Assembly: GCA_014155875.1 (NCBI GenBank)
Contig: JACEFZ010024539.1
Span: 124,001 to 188,000 of the forward strand
Length of the DNA stretch: 64,000 nucleotides
From: Cepaea nemoralis
Lineage: Eukaryota > Mollusca > Gastropoda > Stylommatophora > Helicidae
Reading direction: 5' to 3'
Shown: one piece after another, positions 34,171 to 45,349 of the stretch
Layout of the letters: every line of letters begins with the position of its first letter
How positions within the stretch are numbered: position 1 is the stretch's first letter
Notes under the pieces: model-generated
The model's input: the letters and a program-made list of their open reading frames with translations, nothing else
The model's database searches: none
What the model was told of the DNA's origin: nothing
Made by a program: the position numbers and the translations under genes

Positions 34171-34804
34171 TGCTAAAGCTAAGTTAGATCATGACCTAAT
34201 TAAGTGGCCTTTTGTTTAAGAAATAATAGGTAGGCGATTTCTTGAATTAGCGCGAAATATACGCGCGGTTAAAAGAACCACTGTTCCTAAACATTCTGAA
34301 AGTTTCCGGAATAAGACTGAAGGCCATGAGTAACAGTATGCATATATAGTAGAGAAAATGTATTCTCTGTTCTTTTTGCGTCGAGACAGTACGAATGTTC
34401 AGATTCCAACACTCAGATGCCTGCACGTTATTGGTGGAATGCGTAATATAAGTTATTTGTCATGTTTATAATGTCACTTAATAATACTTGTTTATAATGT
34501 TTATAATGTTCATGGTATAGTCTTGTTCAAGTAAGCATTGAGGAGTGAGTTCCCTTGGAGCAAGATGGCGGGACATTTCTTTGTCCCGTAACACGGAACA
34601 TGTTTTTGTTTTCCAAAATGTTTGTGGATTAAGTGTTTGTTCGAGGTGAAATGGAGTTCGGACCGTGCAACGGAGTTCGTGTACTCGCGCCCGGACTCCC
34701 TTCGGCGTATCAGCGGCGCCCAGTGGCGATAGTTAAGCCTAACATGACGACCAGACGACGCCCGGCAAGGACACAGCGCGCAAACGAGCCGGCGCTCGCA
34801 GAAC

Positions 34805-36097
34805 GTGGTAAAATGTGACAGGTTATGCTTCAGACACGCTCGAGTACTGTGCTGGAACTGTGCATCACTTAACAACGCCGGACCCATTCTTGAAAAACTA
34901 CTCTACGGAAACGACATTGTGATTTTACAACTTTTCGACGGAGCAGCCAATTTCGCGGGGTTTCAGGGCTTCTATAACAGGCGGCACCTCGGCCAGGCCC
35001 CTCTTCTGGTCCGCGACAACATACTGGCGTCTGAAGTCGATATGTCCGCCTGAAACAGTGATGCCCTGCAAGTGCAGGCAATACGAACAATGACACCAGT
35101 GCAGCTTATCATTGTGAACGTTTATGCGCGTAATGGGATGGTTGACGTTCGACAGTGGCAGAGATTGTTTGCTATGGAGGAAAGGCACATCATCTACTAC
35201 GGGGACTTCAACGCCAGAGGCAGTCAATGGTGGAATGACATCACCAATAGACAGGAAGAAGATCTGGAGGATGCCCTGATATCTGCTGCCCTAGTCTGTC
35301 TGAATGATGGGAAGATCACTAGAATAGCCACCCGACCAGATGATTCTGACAGTGTCATTGACTTGGCCCTGGTGTCGCCCACCATAGCACCAAGGTGCCG
35401 GTGGAGTACACTGGGATACCACGACAGTGATCACTATCCTTGCGTCATCTTGATCGAAAAATACAGGGCCAGAAGTCAAGGAAACAAGATAATTGCCTTC
35501 CCGTATGACAACACTGTTCAAGACGCCTTAAGCACGATCAGAAGAAGAAAACTAACTTCCTCCAGCAGGAGACAAGAAATATGGTTGCAACCACCATGGT
35601 GGAACGGTGAGGTCGAGATCGCATGGCTGGGAAAGAGGAAGGCGGTCCAGGACTGGCAAAAAGCCAGAACGGCTAACATGCCACAGGGCGAGTTGGCGAA
35701 TCTGAAGACTGAAGTCCATAGGACGACGACTTCATTCAAATTCTGCGCAATACAGGCCCAGACCAAGAAATTGGATGAGTTCTGCATGAGGGTGTGCTCC
35801 GAGCGGTCTCTCGCGACATTCTGGCGCCTCCATAAGAGCATGAACGGTGCTGCACAACGGAGGGGTATTCCAGACTTTCAGGACACAGACCTCACATGGA
35901 AAAAGTCAGACGCAGATAAAGTGAAGGCCCTACATGCACGCTACATAGAGCAGACTGATCAGAAAGACGAGCCCGCCAGACAGCGGACCACAATGACACT
36001 CTCTCAGTTGTGCGAGGAGGCCGGGATGGGCGAACAATATGTAATCCATGCTGAGGCATTAGCGCAATGCTCAAGAAATCACCCAACACTGCACTAG
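34805..36097 (+). pseudogene. LINE apurinic-type endonuclease and linker, one internal stop
   Basis: One reading frame from 34805 to 36097, interrupted by a single TGA at 35051-35053. CWNCASLNNAGPILEKLL marks the start of the endonuclease fold. DIVILQLFDGA occupies the place where these enzymes have QE, so the metal-binding glutamate appears lost here. Later motifs are IVNVYARNG, IIYYGDFNARGSQWW, SVIDLALVSP and SDHYPCVI, matching the GDFNA, D-L-A and SDH signatures. The remainder (from about 35530) is a basic linker with ERSLATFWRLHKSMNG and GIPDFQDTDLTW, which is recognisable also in the 2.2-kb copy. The domain nicks target DNA in active LINEs. Here the stop and the missing glutamate make it unlikely to work. 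Confidence 0.85.
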
Positions 36098-38193
36098 GCC
36101 CAGACGGCGTCCGATATGGCGACCTACTGACGATGTCAGATGATGACATTGAAGAACTGGTCAGAGAATTTAACACCAGTATCCAAAGGGGCCTGGTCAA
36201 GGAGGAATTGCTACACAGCTACTTGTTACCACTGCCAAAACCCAACAAAGAACATTCCAAGATATGTGGCTACAGAATCATAACGATGCAGAACACTGCT
36301 GGCAAGCTACTGGAGAAAATTGTAGCACACAGACTTGCTCGTGGCTTGGAACAACCCGGCTGCTTCCCGTCCAGACTTGGGGGATACAGATGCAACAAAG
36401 AGGCATGGATGAATGCGGCGGTCTTTGCTCAGGACGTTAATGAAGGGTTTCAGAGCAAAGAAGAAAAATGTGCGGCTGCCACAGACTTAGAGGACGCATA
36501 CAACAAAGTTTCCTTCGAGCACTTGATGCAAACCCTGCTCAAACTGAAAGTGTACCCTCACCTTATACGATGGATAGCTGCAGTCCTGTTCCAGAGGAAG
36601 GTGGTGCTAAGATGTGGGGGTTGGTCTTCTGAGCCGACAACGATATGTCCAGGTTTGCCGCGGGGTTCACCACTGTCACCAGTACTATTCAACGTGTATA
36701 CGGTGCCGATCACTGAACAACAGTTGGACGGGAGGGGTAGGGGTCTGTCATTTGCTGACGACATTCTTGTGTGTCGACAGTGTCGAAATAGACAGGCGGT
36801 TGTCAATGGTATGCAGGGCGAACTAAATCGAATTTCCTCATGGTGTGCTAATGCCGATGCCCTTGTCAACGCTGCAAAGGCATCGGTTACATGGTTCTCC
36901 CTAAACAACCATATTGTGAAAACAGACCTGCCGGCAGTGAGGATGGATGGGAGTATTTTGAGTAGAACCCAGTCGATGACATATCTTGGCGTGAGGTTTG
37001 ATCGTAGCCTGTCATTCAGAGATCATGTTGATTATGTCATAATGAAAGCTCGAAAAGGTTTGTCAGCAATGAGAGTCATGGCAACTGTCAATATTGAGCA
37101 AAGACTTGAAAAGGTACAAAACAAAGCCATGAGCATCATTTTGGGCTGCAAGAGAGACACCAGCTGTGTAGCAGTGAGATACCTCCTTGACTTCCCGACC
37201 ATGGACCACTGGATCAAGACCTGGAGAGCTCGTGCATACTTAAAAATATGTGCAGATGAGCAGCACCCTATGTATGAAGATATATACAGAGAAAAGGGCG
37301 ACAGGCTAAAGAGGGGCAAATCATGGGTGGGTCGGGCGGAAGTTGTCATCAGACAGGTTTGCAGTCCTACCAGTATCAACCCCGGCAAGGAATGGGTGCC
37401 GGTGCCTCCAGCTCTTAAGTGCACCTTCTCCTGCATTATCACACTTGACAGACCGTGCAGAGAACACAACCCTGCCGCTCTCAATGCAGAGGTCAATGCG
37501 CTGATCACTGAACACTCAGACAACCCCGAAGTGCTCATCTATACAGACGGATCTGTTGTAAAACAGCTGAGAAGTGCGTGGGCATTCACAGCCCGTTCAG
37601 CGGGCCGAACCGTTCGAGAATCCAGTGGTGCCCACTCTATGGTCACGAGCAGCATGACGATGGAAGTAATGGCAGTAACGCAGGCTTTCATATGGCTGGA
37701 ATCACAGCATTATACCAACGTGTATGTACTAAGTGATTCAATGAGCATGATTCGCAGGGTCGATGCAGTATATGTACGTAGACAGTGGACTGATTCGCTG
37801 CGGAAGTCCGTTGTCCGTAAGGTCACCTTCTTCTTCGTCCCGGGACATGCGGGAGTTGAGGGAAATGAACTAGCTGATAAACTGGCTGGCTCTACACCCC
37901 CTGTAGATGGCCAGCCCATGGATCGCGCCGATGTTATTAACATCCTTAAAAGGATGTCGAAAACAGAGAACTTTGACGTCAGTGAATCCACATCGTTGTC
38001 CAGGATGAGAGACTTGGGAGTAAGAATTGGTACGGCCAGACACGAGAGTATTGTCGGGAAAATGAGGGGCCTCGTCAACCAACACAGAACTGGCACTATT
38101 AGCCACCGGCCGCTGATGCATATGCCGGGAGGAGGATTTGAGCACCTATGGACCTGTCCGGAGTGCAATGACGATACCCCAATTGATAACTGA
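36067..38193 (+). CDS. LINE reverse transcriptase with C-terminal RNase H
   Basis: A 708-residue open frame in the -1 register relative to the endonuclease frame, overlapping it by 31 nt. RT motifs are ALGPDGVRYGDLLTMSDDD, LPKPNKEHSKICGYRIITMQ, DLEDAYNKVSFEHLMQTLL (motif A), GLPRGSPLSPVLFNVYTV (motif B) and LSFADDILVCRQCRN (motif C, FADD as in its relatives). The thumb includes MTYLGVRFDRSLSF. RNase H follows near residues 470-610, with LIYTDGSVVKQLRSAWAF, MTMEVMAVTQAF, VLSDSMSMI and VPGHAGVEGNELADKL supplying D, E, D and the final H/D region. The end carries HLWTCPECNDD. No internal stop. The methionine at 36067 is not the natural start; the frame probably continued from the endonuclease before an indel near 36060. 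Confidence 0.93.
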   Translation: MLKKSPNTALGPDGVRYGDLLTMSDDDIEELVREFNTSIQRGLVKEELLHSYLLPLPKPNKEHSKICGYRIITMQNTAGKLLEKIVAHRLARGLEQPGCFPSRLGGYRCNKEAWMNAAVFAQDVNEGFQSKEEKCAAATDLEDAYNKVSFEHLMQTLLKLKVYPHLIRWIAAVLFQRKVVLRCGGWSSEPTTICPGLPRGSPLSPVLFNVYTVPITEQQLDGRGRGLSFADDILVCRQCRNRQAVVNGMQGELNRISSWCANADALVNAAKASVTWFSLNNHIVKTDLPAVRMDGSILSRTQSMTYLGVRFDRSLSFRDHVDYVIMKARKGLSAMRVMATVNIEQRLEKVQNKAMSIILGCKRDTSCVAVRYLLDFPTMDHWIKTWRARAYLKICADEQHPMYEDIYREKGDRLKRGKSWVGRAEVVIRQVCSPTSINPGKEWVPVPPALKCTFSCIITLDRPCREHNPAALNAEVNALITEHSDNPEVLIYTDGSVVKQLRSAWAFTARSAGRTVRESSGAHSMVTSSMTMEVMAVTQAFIWLESQHYTNVYVLSDSMSMIRRVDAVYVRRQWTDSLRKSVVRKVTFFFVPGHAGVEGNELADKLAGSTPPVDGQPMDRADVINILKRMSKTENFDVSESTSLSRMRDLGVRIGTARHESIVGKMRGLVNQHRTGTISHRPLMHMPGGGFEHLWTCPECNDDTPIDN

Positions 38194-38514
38194 TAACTGA
38201 TTGACATTTGAGGAGATCTTGCTAGTCGTGTTGGATTAATAGGAAATAATGTGAAGAGGTTAAGTACAGAGCGCTGAAGCTACTAAATAGTTATTGCTCT
38301 TTGTCATTACCACTTAACGAAACGCATAGACTAACCAGTAGTCAAGGAGAAGCTTGTGTCTAGCAATCGGGGCACAACACGCATCTGGCTGTTCAATAGC
38401 AGTTTAATAGTCGAGATCAGAATTAATAAGCGGACATGTAGGGAATAACAATCTGCGCAATACGCAACGTTGAATTGTTTGTCTGCTATACATAAGTTGC
38501 GCTATAGTTATGAG

Positions 38515-38790
38515 TTATGAGCTAAGAACCGAAATCACTGCACTCTGGGCATTCAAACAGGAGCTCCGTCTCCTCGTTCATCAAACGGGTTCTCAGTCTG
38601 TTCCATCGCCTTCTCCACCTGGTCCCAAAGGCGTCCGACCACGTCTCCCTTGTCCACGGGTAATTGCCACCAAGAGATGCATTCCCTGTCAGCCTATCAG
38701 CTCGCTCCCTCCCCCCGCACACCCGCATGCCCTGGGCAGAAAATCCATACAGTTCACAAAATTGCTGACCTCTGCGCGATAGTTACAAGG
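38515..38790 (-). pseudogene. LINE RNase H end fragment
   Basis: The minus strand reads GGRERADRLTGNASLGG, then TRWRRRWNRLRTRLMNEE, and ends LLFECPECSDFGS. It matches the 3' ends of the elements at 18101 and 34805. It is only about 270 bp and has no catalytic core. Confidence 0.8.
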
Positions 38791-38914
38791 TGTTAATGGA
38801 AGAATATTTTGAGCAGTTGAGAAGCGAAGTGTCTTTGAGTAACACGCAGAAAAAGCGGCGTAGAATAACACAGACAATGTGTTAATAGAGACGCCAGTAA
38901 GACTGTTGCGGCGT

Positions 38915-38989
38915 AGTCACACGGGGAGGAAGGAAGAACAAATAGGCTGGTCGAGACAAGAACATGGAGCTGATCCACGACTTTGGCAC

Positions 38990-39083
<94 letters not shown>
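38915..39083 (+). repeat. RTE 3' end fragment running into (ATG)n
   Basis: The + strand GGTCGAGACAAGAACATGGA and GCTGATCCACGAC match the RTE 3' end at 11045-11080 (WQGRDRNTELIHDSGD). About 31 ATG units follow directly (38990-39082). Confidence 0.85.
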
Positions 39084-39289
39084 GTCTGTCGCCAGAAGCG
39101 TTTTCAATAGTATTTGTATGTTATGTGTTGTTTACCTATCTGATTATTATGTTTGAAATAGTCTATAACAATGATAATGTTAGAACTGAGAATTACAGGG
39201 TGGCTTGGTAAAAGAACTTGGTTCCTAAACCAGAATATACAGAGAAGAAAGAGTGGAGCATTAGAGATTCAAATAAGAGATATCAGCTT

Positions 39290-40430
39290 ATTGGTAGTGT
39301 TGGTAAGACGGTTGATGGTGCAAGCACACATAATTAAGGGTTTGTGTAGTGTAGGTAAGACGGTTGATGGTGCAAGCACACACAATTAAGGGTTTGTGTA
39401 GTGTAGGTGAGACGGTTGATGGTGCAAGCACACACAATTAAGGGTTTGTGTAGTGTAGGTGAGACGGTTGATGGTGCAAGCACACACAATTAAGGGTTTG
39501 TGTAGTGCAGGTAAGACGGTTGAAGGTGCAAGCACACACAATTAAGGGTTTGTGTAGTGCAGGTAAGACGGTTGATGGTGCAAGCACACACAATTAAGGG
39601 TGTGTAGTGCAGGTGAGACGGTTGATGGTGCAAGCACACACAATTAAGGGTTTGTGTAGTGTAGGTGAGACGGTTGATGGTGGAAGCACACACAATTAAG
39701 GGTTTGTGTAGTGTAGGTGAGACGGTTGATGGTGCAAGCACACACAATTAAGGGTTTGTGTAGTGTAGGTGAGACGGTTGATGGTGCAAGCACACACAAT
39801 TAAGGGTTTGTGTAGTGTAGGTGAGACGGTTGATGGTGCAAGCACACACAATTAATGGTTTGTGTAGTGTAGGTGAGACGGTTGATGGTGCAAGCACACA
39901 CAATTAAGGGTTTTTGTAGTGTAGGTGAGACGGTTGATGGTGCAAGCACACACAATTAAGGGTGTGTAGTGTAGGTGAGACGGTTGATGGTGCAAGCACA
40001 CACAATGGTTTGTGTAGTGTAGGTGAGACGGTTTATGGTGCAAGCACACACAATTAAGGGTTTTTGTAGTGTAGGTGAGACGGTTGATGGTGCAAGCACA
40101 CACAATTAAGGGTTTGTGTAGTGTAGGTGAGACGGTTGATGGTGCAAGCACACACAATTAAGGGTTTGTGTAGTGCAGGTGAGACGGTTGATGGTGCAAG
40201 CACACACAATTAAGGGTTTGTGTAGTGCAGGTGAGACGGTTGATGGTGCAAGCACACACAATTAAGGGTTTTTGTAGTGTAGGTGAGACGGTTGATGGTG
40301 CAAGCACACACAATTAAGGGTTTTTGTAGTGTAGGTGAGACGGTTGATGGTGCAAGCACACACAATTAAGGGTTTGTGTAGTGTAGGTGAGACGGTTGAT
40401 GGTGCAAGCAAACACAATTAAGGGTTTGTC
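39290..40430. repeat. 52-bp minisatellite, about 22 copies
   Basis: Unit AGGGTTTGTGTAGTGTAGGT followed by GAGACGGTTGATGGTGCAAG and CACACACAATTA. Copies are very uniform. Variants include GTAGTGCAGGT, GTTTTTGTAG, and units shortened by about 4-8 bp (near 39597, 39960 and 40005). Because 52 is not a multiple of 3, the apparent minus-strand ORFs at 39490-40157 cycle through three frames and are not genes. Confidence 0.96.
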
Positions 40431-40506
40431 AGTGAAAAAGAGAAAAAGAGAACGATGTAATGATAAGGGCATGGTGGGCTAGAAGAAACTGAGCAGTGAA
40501 TATAGT

Positions 40507-40733
40507 TGTTGGTAGATTAACTAGGATCAGTGGTGTACATATACCGTGTTGTTTACTGTTGTGAACGTGCTGTGTGTGAGGCTACGGCGTCAGTTGTGAT
40601 ATGATCATGGTCTCTCTATATGAATAGAGTTGTGTTGGTAGATTAACTAGGATCAGTGGTGTGCATATACCGTGTTGTTTACTGTTGTGTATGTGCTGTG
40701 TGTGAGGCTAAGGCGTCAGTTGTGATATGATCA

Positions 40734-40826
<93 letters not shown>

Positions 40827-40882
40827 TCTTCTTCTTCTTCTTCTTCTTCTTCTTCTTCTTCTTCTTCTTTTTCTTCTTCTTC
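40507..40882. repeat. 126-bp tandem duplication, (TC)n and (TTC)n
   Basis: Two copies of a unit beginning GTTGGTAGATTAACTAGGAT (near 40507 and 40633) each end in ATATGATCATG plus TCTCT. The second leads into (TC)n at 40739-40822 and then (TTC)n to 40882. The T/C-rich strand makes long pyrimidine mirror repeats. Confidence 0.93.
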
Positions 40883-42113
40883 GCTTTTGCAAATCCCCTG
40901 CTTCACCTAGATAAAGCCACATACCTAGATACAGCTACATTCCAGATGAACTGGAACCATTTCTGCTGTCGTTTTCAAAGCTTTTTATCTTTACAAGCGG
41001 AAGCATCTGAATGAAGATAACTAAACATTCTGCCAGTGTCATCTAAAGGAAGAAAACTAAATATTCTACCCATGGAAGGTGTCGTCTAAAACAGAAACAG
41101 CACTCCCGATTAACTCCCCATATACACTCATGTGTATGTTGCTCAAGCACGAATAAAACCTAAGCCAACATACAAGAGATCAGAACATTCCAAAGGTTAT
41201 ACTGGAATTATTCATTGAAAAAACACTTTCGTCATCACGTTCATGATGTTCATGATTCTTGTATATGATGTTGTGTGAATGTAACTCATCTATCGGTTAC
41301 CTACTGAAACTCATGAAACATGACACTGTAAAACTTCAGCCAAGCGAATCTTCCAGGGTTCCTCGCCAAATTTAGGGCTTTCACTTCTGCGTTTGAATTC
41401 TGAACCAAATGTCAAAAGTTCTGAAGGTATACACCCGCAATGTCATTGTTAACAGACTTCAACATATAGCTATAGAAATGAGCACCCTTCACATGTCGGT
41501 GTATATGCGCACTTTTATAAACAGCTTCATACATGAGCGCGCTAATAGTTTTAAAAACAAACGGCGTGCTAGTTCACTATATCACAGATATAATTTCTGT
41601 TTCAAATAGGTTACAGTTGATATGTACAGTGATATATTTAACAAAGCCGGTTATCAAAACACTGAAAACCGGTGCAGTTAATAACACCAACAAATGCAAT
41701 GCATTCCAAATAAGTACAGTTTCTATCTTATGACAGTCCTTGCAACTTCTGGTACTTCCAAGACATAAATGAGCTATTGGATTTTTAAAGAGATGACCAA
41801 TCATGCACACAATTTAGATAAATATATATGACTCAAACTGATTACGTAGAAAATGCATAACATAAGTATACACATTGACTGAAGTGTGTGCTTGCAGACT
41901 GTCAGATGAATGTAGCCAACCGGGCAGGGCAAATCAAAGCTTAATAGGGACCCAGTGAATGTAGGGATTAGGTATCGTTGTTGACTGTCAGGTGGGCGGG
42001 ACAAAGGGTGTTTTCATAAGTAAATAAATGCCCGAATAGCTTCATTCATGCCACTTGGACACAAAACGGTCAATAAACGTAGACTCACATATTATTACAA
42101 GTGCACATGATGG
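40883..42113. other. no gene seen
   Basis: Unique-looking sequence with short ORFs only (41409-41609 and 41533-41733). It may be intron or upstream sequence of the candidate exon that follows. Confidence 0.5.
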
Positions 42114-42293
42114 GTGTTAGATTCAGTTATAGTTATGTATGCCCTGCCCATGTCTGTGGATTTGGGAGGCGGGGAGGGGGGGGGCAGTGAATTCAGTGAC
42201 ACGGTCAGCATAACGGATCAAAAATCAGCTGCAGACGATATGGAAGCAGACCGAGTTGCGTTGATTTCACAATTGTATGACAGCACTCTTCAG
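42114..42293 (+). other. possible host coding exon with donor site
   Basis: Open frame MLDSVIVMYALPMSVDLGGG, then EFSDTVSITDQKSAADDMEAD and RVALISQLYDSTLQ, followed at 42294 by GTAAGGG, a strong splice donor. Composition and the acidic, ordinary residue mix look like real coding sequence rather than transposon. Where coding starts is open: ATG at 42114, 42135 or 42150, or an upstream acceptor. The hAT element beginning 70 bp downstream would sit in the first part of the intron. The protein is not recognised. Confidence 0.38.
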
Positions 42294-42613
42294 GTAAGGG
42301 CAGCACCATTATATTCAACATTTATTTCTAAAGAAGAGCTCTTGTCAAATGATGCTCTATACCAGTGCTTCCCAAACTTTTCACTTTCGCGGACCGACAT
42401 AAAATTTTCCTTTCACGCCAGGGACCGGTGCCGTTTAAAAAAAAATGTTCTTCTTGTAATCTGGAATTGTATATGACCTCAGTATACATTTTAATATAAA
42501 TATAAGATTTAACAAGCACTTGGAATCAGCGACTGGCAAGAGAAGGTCAACCAGAGAGACGAATGGAGACGGATTGTATATGCAGCAAGGAACCTAAATG
42601 GCTCGAAACGCTG

Positions 42614-42830
42614 AAGAAGAAGAAGAAGAAGAAGAAGAAGAAGAAGAAGAAGAAGAAGAAGAAGAAGAAGAAGAAGAAGAAGAAGAAGAAGAAGAAGAAG
42701 AAGAAGAAGAAGAAGATGAAGAAGAAGACGAAGAAGAAGAAGAAGAAGAAGAAGAAGAAGAAGAAGAAGAAGAAGAAGAAGAAGAAGAAGAAGAAGAAGA
42801 AGAAGAAGAAGAAGAAGAAGAAGAAGATGA
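42614..42830. repeat. (GAA)n tract of about 217 bp
   Basis: About 72 GAA units with a few GAT and GAC interruptions (near 42715, 42727 and 42825), inside the hAT element. All ORFs across it are single-residue runs and are spurious. Confidence 0.97.
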
Positions 42831-43269
42831 ACGTAATTGTGGGTGTTGTCCCGGTGCGCTAAATACTGCTCCATGATATTATTGGATGACGTTGATTTAT
42901 TTAATGGTGTTCCCATTTTCATGAGTAAAAATTTTATTCTAGAGATTTACAAATCAAAAAATAGTTCAAATGTCAAAACTACATTTAGGTCTTTTTGTAA
43001 AGGTGTATATACTCGTACAGCCGACAGTAATGAACACCAATATAAAATAAACATAAAATAAATCTTGGAAAACGATACCAAATCAGATTTTAAACAAGCT
43101 GACTAAATTACAGTATGTTGTAATAAAATTGATTTAATGATCAGCTGCTAACAGTAACTATTTAATGCGAGGGGTGGGCCTGTTTATTATTTACAAGCTT
43201 ATCAAATCGTGGCTCGATTGTAGACAGCGCTACCCGCAAAGGAGAACAAATTTCCATACTGTTTCTGTA

Positions 43270-43455
43270 TTTTGTCTTAATAGTGCTCATTGACGAAAAA
43301 GAAATATTCTTCTTTCAAGTTGTCTTTGTATCGATATCTCACATACACCATCAGAATCGCTAAGTTGGCAACGTCCGTGCTTTCGTCCAGCTGTAATGAA
43401 AAATACTTTGCAGATGTATCTAACACCTTCACTCGCTCAGACGATGGCAAAACGC
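43270..43455 (-). pseudogene. hAT transposase fragment (FAM200/ZBED5-like)
   Basis: The minus strand reads RVKVLDTSAKYFSLQLDEST, then DVANLAILMVYVRYR and DNLKEEYFFFV. The LDEST-D signature followed by a short strand and KEEYFF matches the catalytic-core start of hAT transposases of the ZBED5/FAM200 type. Only about 60 residues are recognisable, so the element is no longer autonomous. Confidence 0.8.
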
Positions 43456-43940
43456 ATTATAATCGTACAACGAAAATCACGTATGTTCTGCATCTTATGA
43501 CAATCAGCAAATTATAATGTGCATCTTTCTCACTTTTCGTCACATAGGAAACAAAAGAAACGCACGTCGTCAACAAACAAATGTCGACCGGGCCGGCTTT
43601 TAGTATCGGTCTCAGCTGGTTACTATTTTTAACTTTCCCATTGAACCAATGATTCGCATCTCCTTAAAAATAAATGATCTTTGGGTTATACGGCTGCAGG
43701 CTAAATTTATTTTAAAAATAATTAAATCATCATAAAAACAGTGCGGATTTCATGTTTTGACAAAAGGACAATCTTGTGTTTAAAAAGTTCTGAACAATCC
43801 TCAAAGGAGAAAATATTTAACTTTTTTCTTACTTTTTTTCAACTCACGTTGCGGACCGGCAAAGAAGGGCTTGCGGACCGGCCATTTTGGGAAGCACTGC
43901 TCTATACCCTGTACAAAAATGTTGCACCTAACTTGCACGG

Positions 43941-44156
43941 ACCGGTCTCTGTGGCTAAGGGCTTGCGAACGCGGTTTGTGAGCCCGTATACCCGGGTTCG
44001 AAACACGGCGGTGCTGGTTTTTTCGAAAAAGGTATAGGAGCCGGTCGTTCAGAAAGCAATGGCAAACTACTGAACGTAAAATTTGCCCAGGAATCACGAA
44101 CAGCGAAAATGTTGGGGTTGACTGCTACATCCTGTGAAGGACATGCAACTTAATTT
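43941..44156 (+). mobile_element. tRNA-like SINE with 12-bp duplication
   Basis: Starts ACCGGTCTCTGTGGCTAAGG. It has a B-box GGGTTCGAAACAC near 43992, GGAGCCGGTCGTTCAGAAAG and AATGTTGGGGTTGACTGC, and ends near ATCCTGTGAAGGACATGCAA. TAACTTGCACGG is duplicated at 43929-43940 and 44157-44168. It lies 41 bp beyond the end of the hAT element. Confidence 0.92.
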
Positions 44157-44168
44157 TAACTTGCACGG

Positions 44169-45190
44169 CGCATGCATTGTCAAGCCGACGGAAAATAAGC
44201 AACTTTGTCGATGTCAAGGGTGATGGCTCTGTTGTTCAAAATGGCCAATATCCAAAACCATGAGTTGATCTGACATTTAAATATTAACACGTTAGTGCAG
44301 TGGCGAAGTAGGGCTTCGAGACGATAGTTATTGGCACATAAGAATAAGAACTGTTACGCCAGTTGTGATATATTTAATTATGAGGTGTATGTACCCTCCG
44401 ATTGATAGTGAGCATGATGTTACACGATGTACGACTGGAGATAACAATTTCAAGAATAAAGACTGCTCAATTCTATGACGCTGAGTTCCGCTTCCTACAG
44501 TTGCTACGTGTTTGTATATTTCGTGAAAATTGTCAGAGCATCTGCTCAACGAGTCATAGATGTAAAGCCAAAGCAGGTCTTTGGAAAGATGAGGGATCAT
44601 CCGGAATTTGAACCCGGGACCTCTCGGAATTAAGATTATTTCAAGATCGCGTTAATACAAGGACCGTTTATTTGATGTTGTTTTTCCCTCCATTCTTTAC
44701 GGTTCTGTACTTCTCGTCCTTCGAAAATTCGTTTATAACGCAAGTAGACCCGCAAATCACGTTGTATGTAGACGTCTAGACTTGTTCTAGTATGTGTTAT
44801 TAAATTTAGCTACAATTTTTACGTATATTGTGTAGGGGAGGGTGGGGGTGTTATAAGGGAGGAAATATGAAAAGGGGGAATGATGTTCTGAATATATGGT
44901 GAAGGGGTGCATGGGCCAAAAAAGGTTGAAAACCACTGCTTTACATTATGTTGAGGAGACCGTTTTGATATCAAGACATCAGACAGAACCACAGAAAATT
45001 ACAGATACAGAAGTTGCAGGAAATTAAAATAAACATGGCAATGAGCTTGAATAATAGGGATACAGAAGTAATGGTAATACCAAAGAAACGGATTACGACT
45101 ATATGTAAAATTTACACCGATGGTATTAATATGGGGTTAAAGTGAGTTGCGTGTCCTTGATAGGATGCCACATCAGTTTTGGCTGTTTGT
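44169..45190. other. no gene seen; one isolated hAT-like end
   Basis: Unique-looking sequence. AAAAAAGGTTGAAAACCACTG ending near 44938 looks like a hAT terminal repeat, but I found no matching inverted partner. A 90-codon minus-strand ORF at 44328-44600 has no domain. Confidence 0.5.
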
Positions 45191-45194
45191 GATT

Positions 45195-45250
45195 TACTGG
45201 GCAAATTTACGTTCAGTAGTTTGCCATTGCATTTTTAACGATCGACGCTC
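45195..45250 (-). mobile_element. SINE fragment
   Basis: Reverse-oriented match to the SINE body (TTTACGTTCAGTAGTTTGCC and ATTGC), as in 10113-10145. It is short and has no visible ends. Confidence 0.55.
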
Positions 45251-45349
45251 ATTGCATGAAAACTTGCGCAAATCTGTCTGCTTTCAAATCGCCTGCAGCT
45301 GTGTTTTGAAGGCGGAATGCAGAAATTCCGATCAATTGTGCTGATTTTT

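Larger units (their letters stand above)
34540..38200 (+). mobile_element. nearly intact EN-RT-RNase H LINE
   Basis: A GC-richer 5' region (from about 34560) leads into an endonuclease, RT and RNase H in the usual LINE order. Only one stop codon (35051-35053) and one frameshift (about 36060) break the long frame. The element ends with a short TGATAACTGATAACTGATTG tail. The copies at 2220-4600 and 18101-20170 and the piece at 38515-38790 are relatives. Confidence 0.9.
42363..43899 (-). mobile_element. hAT-type transposon with (GAA)n expansion and decayed transposase
   Basis: Terminal repeats CAGTGCTTCCCAAA (42363-42376) and TTTTGGGAAGCACTG (ending at 43899) are inverted. An 8-bp duplication, CTCTATAC, flanks it (42355-42362 and 43900-43907) and fits the hAT preference (T at 2, A at 7). 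Both ends contain GCGGACCGGC/GACCG-type subterminal motifs. Length 1537 bp, including a (GAA)n tract. Confidence 0.93.

Noticed and set aside
36060..36100. Programmed -1 frameshift between LINE endonuclease and RT frames
   Set aside because: The overlap has no X XXY YYZ slippery heptamer, and the copy also has a stop codon, so a simple indel is more likely.
39290..40430. CRISPR-like regular repeats
   Set aside because: Units are contiguous 52-bp tandem copies with no unique spacers, in animal-type DNA with no cas genes.
42509..42922. Poly-Lys, poly-Glu and poly-Leu ORFs
   Set aside because: They are the three reading frames of a (GAA)n repeat.
44905..44938. Fourth hAT element
   Set aside because: Only one terminal-repeat-like end (GGTTGAAAACCACTG) is visible. 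No inverted partner or 8-bp duplication was found.
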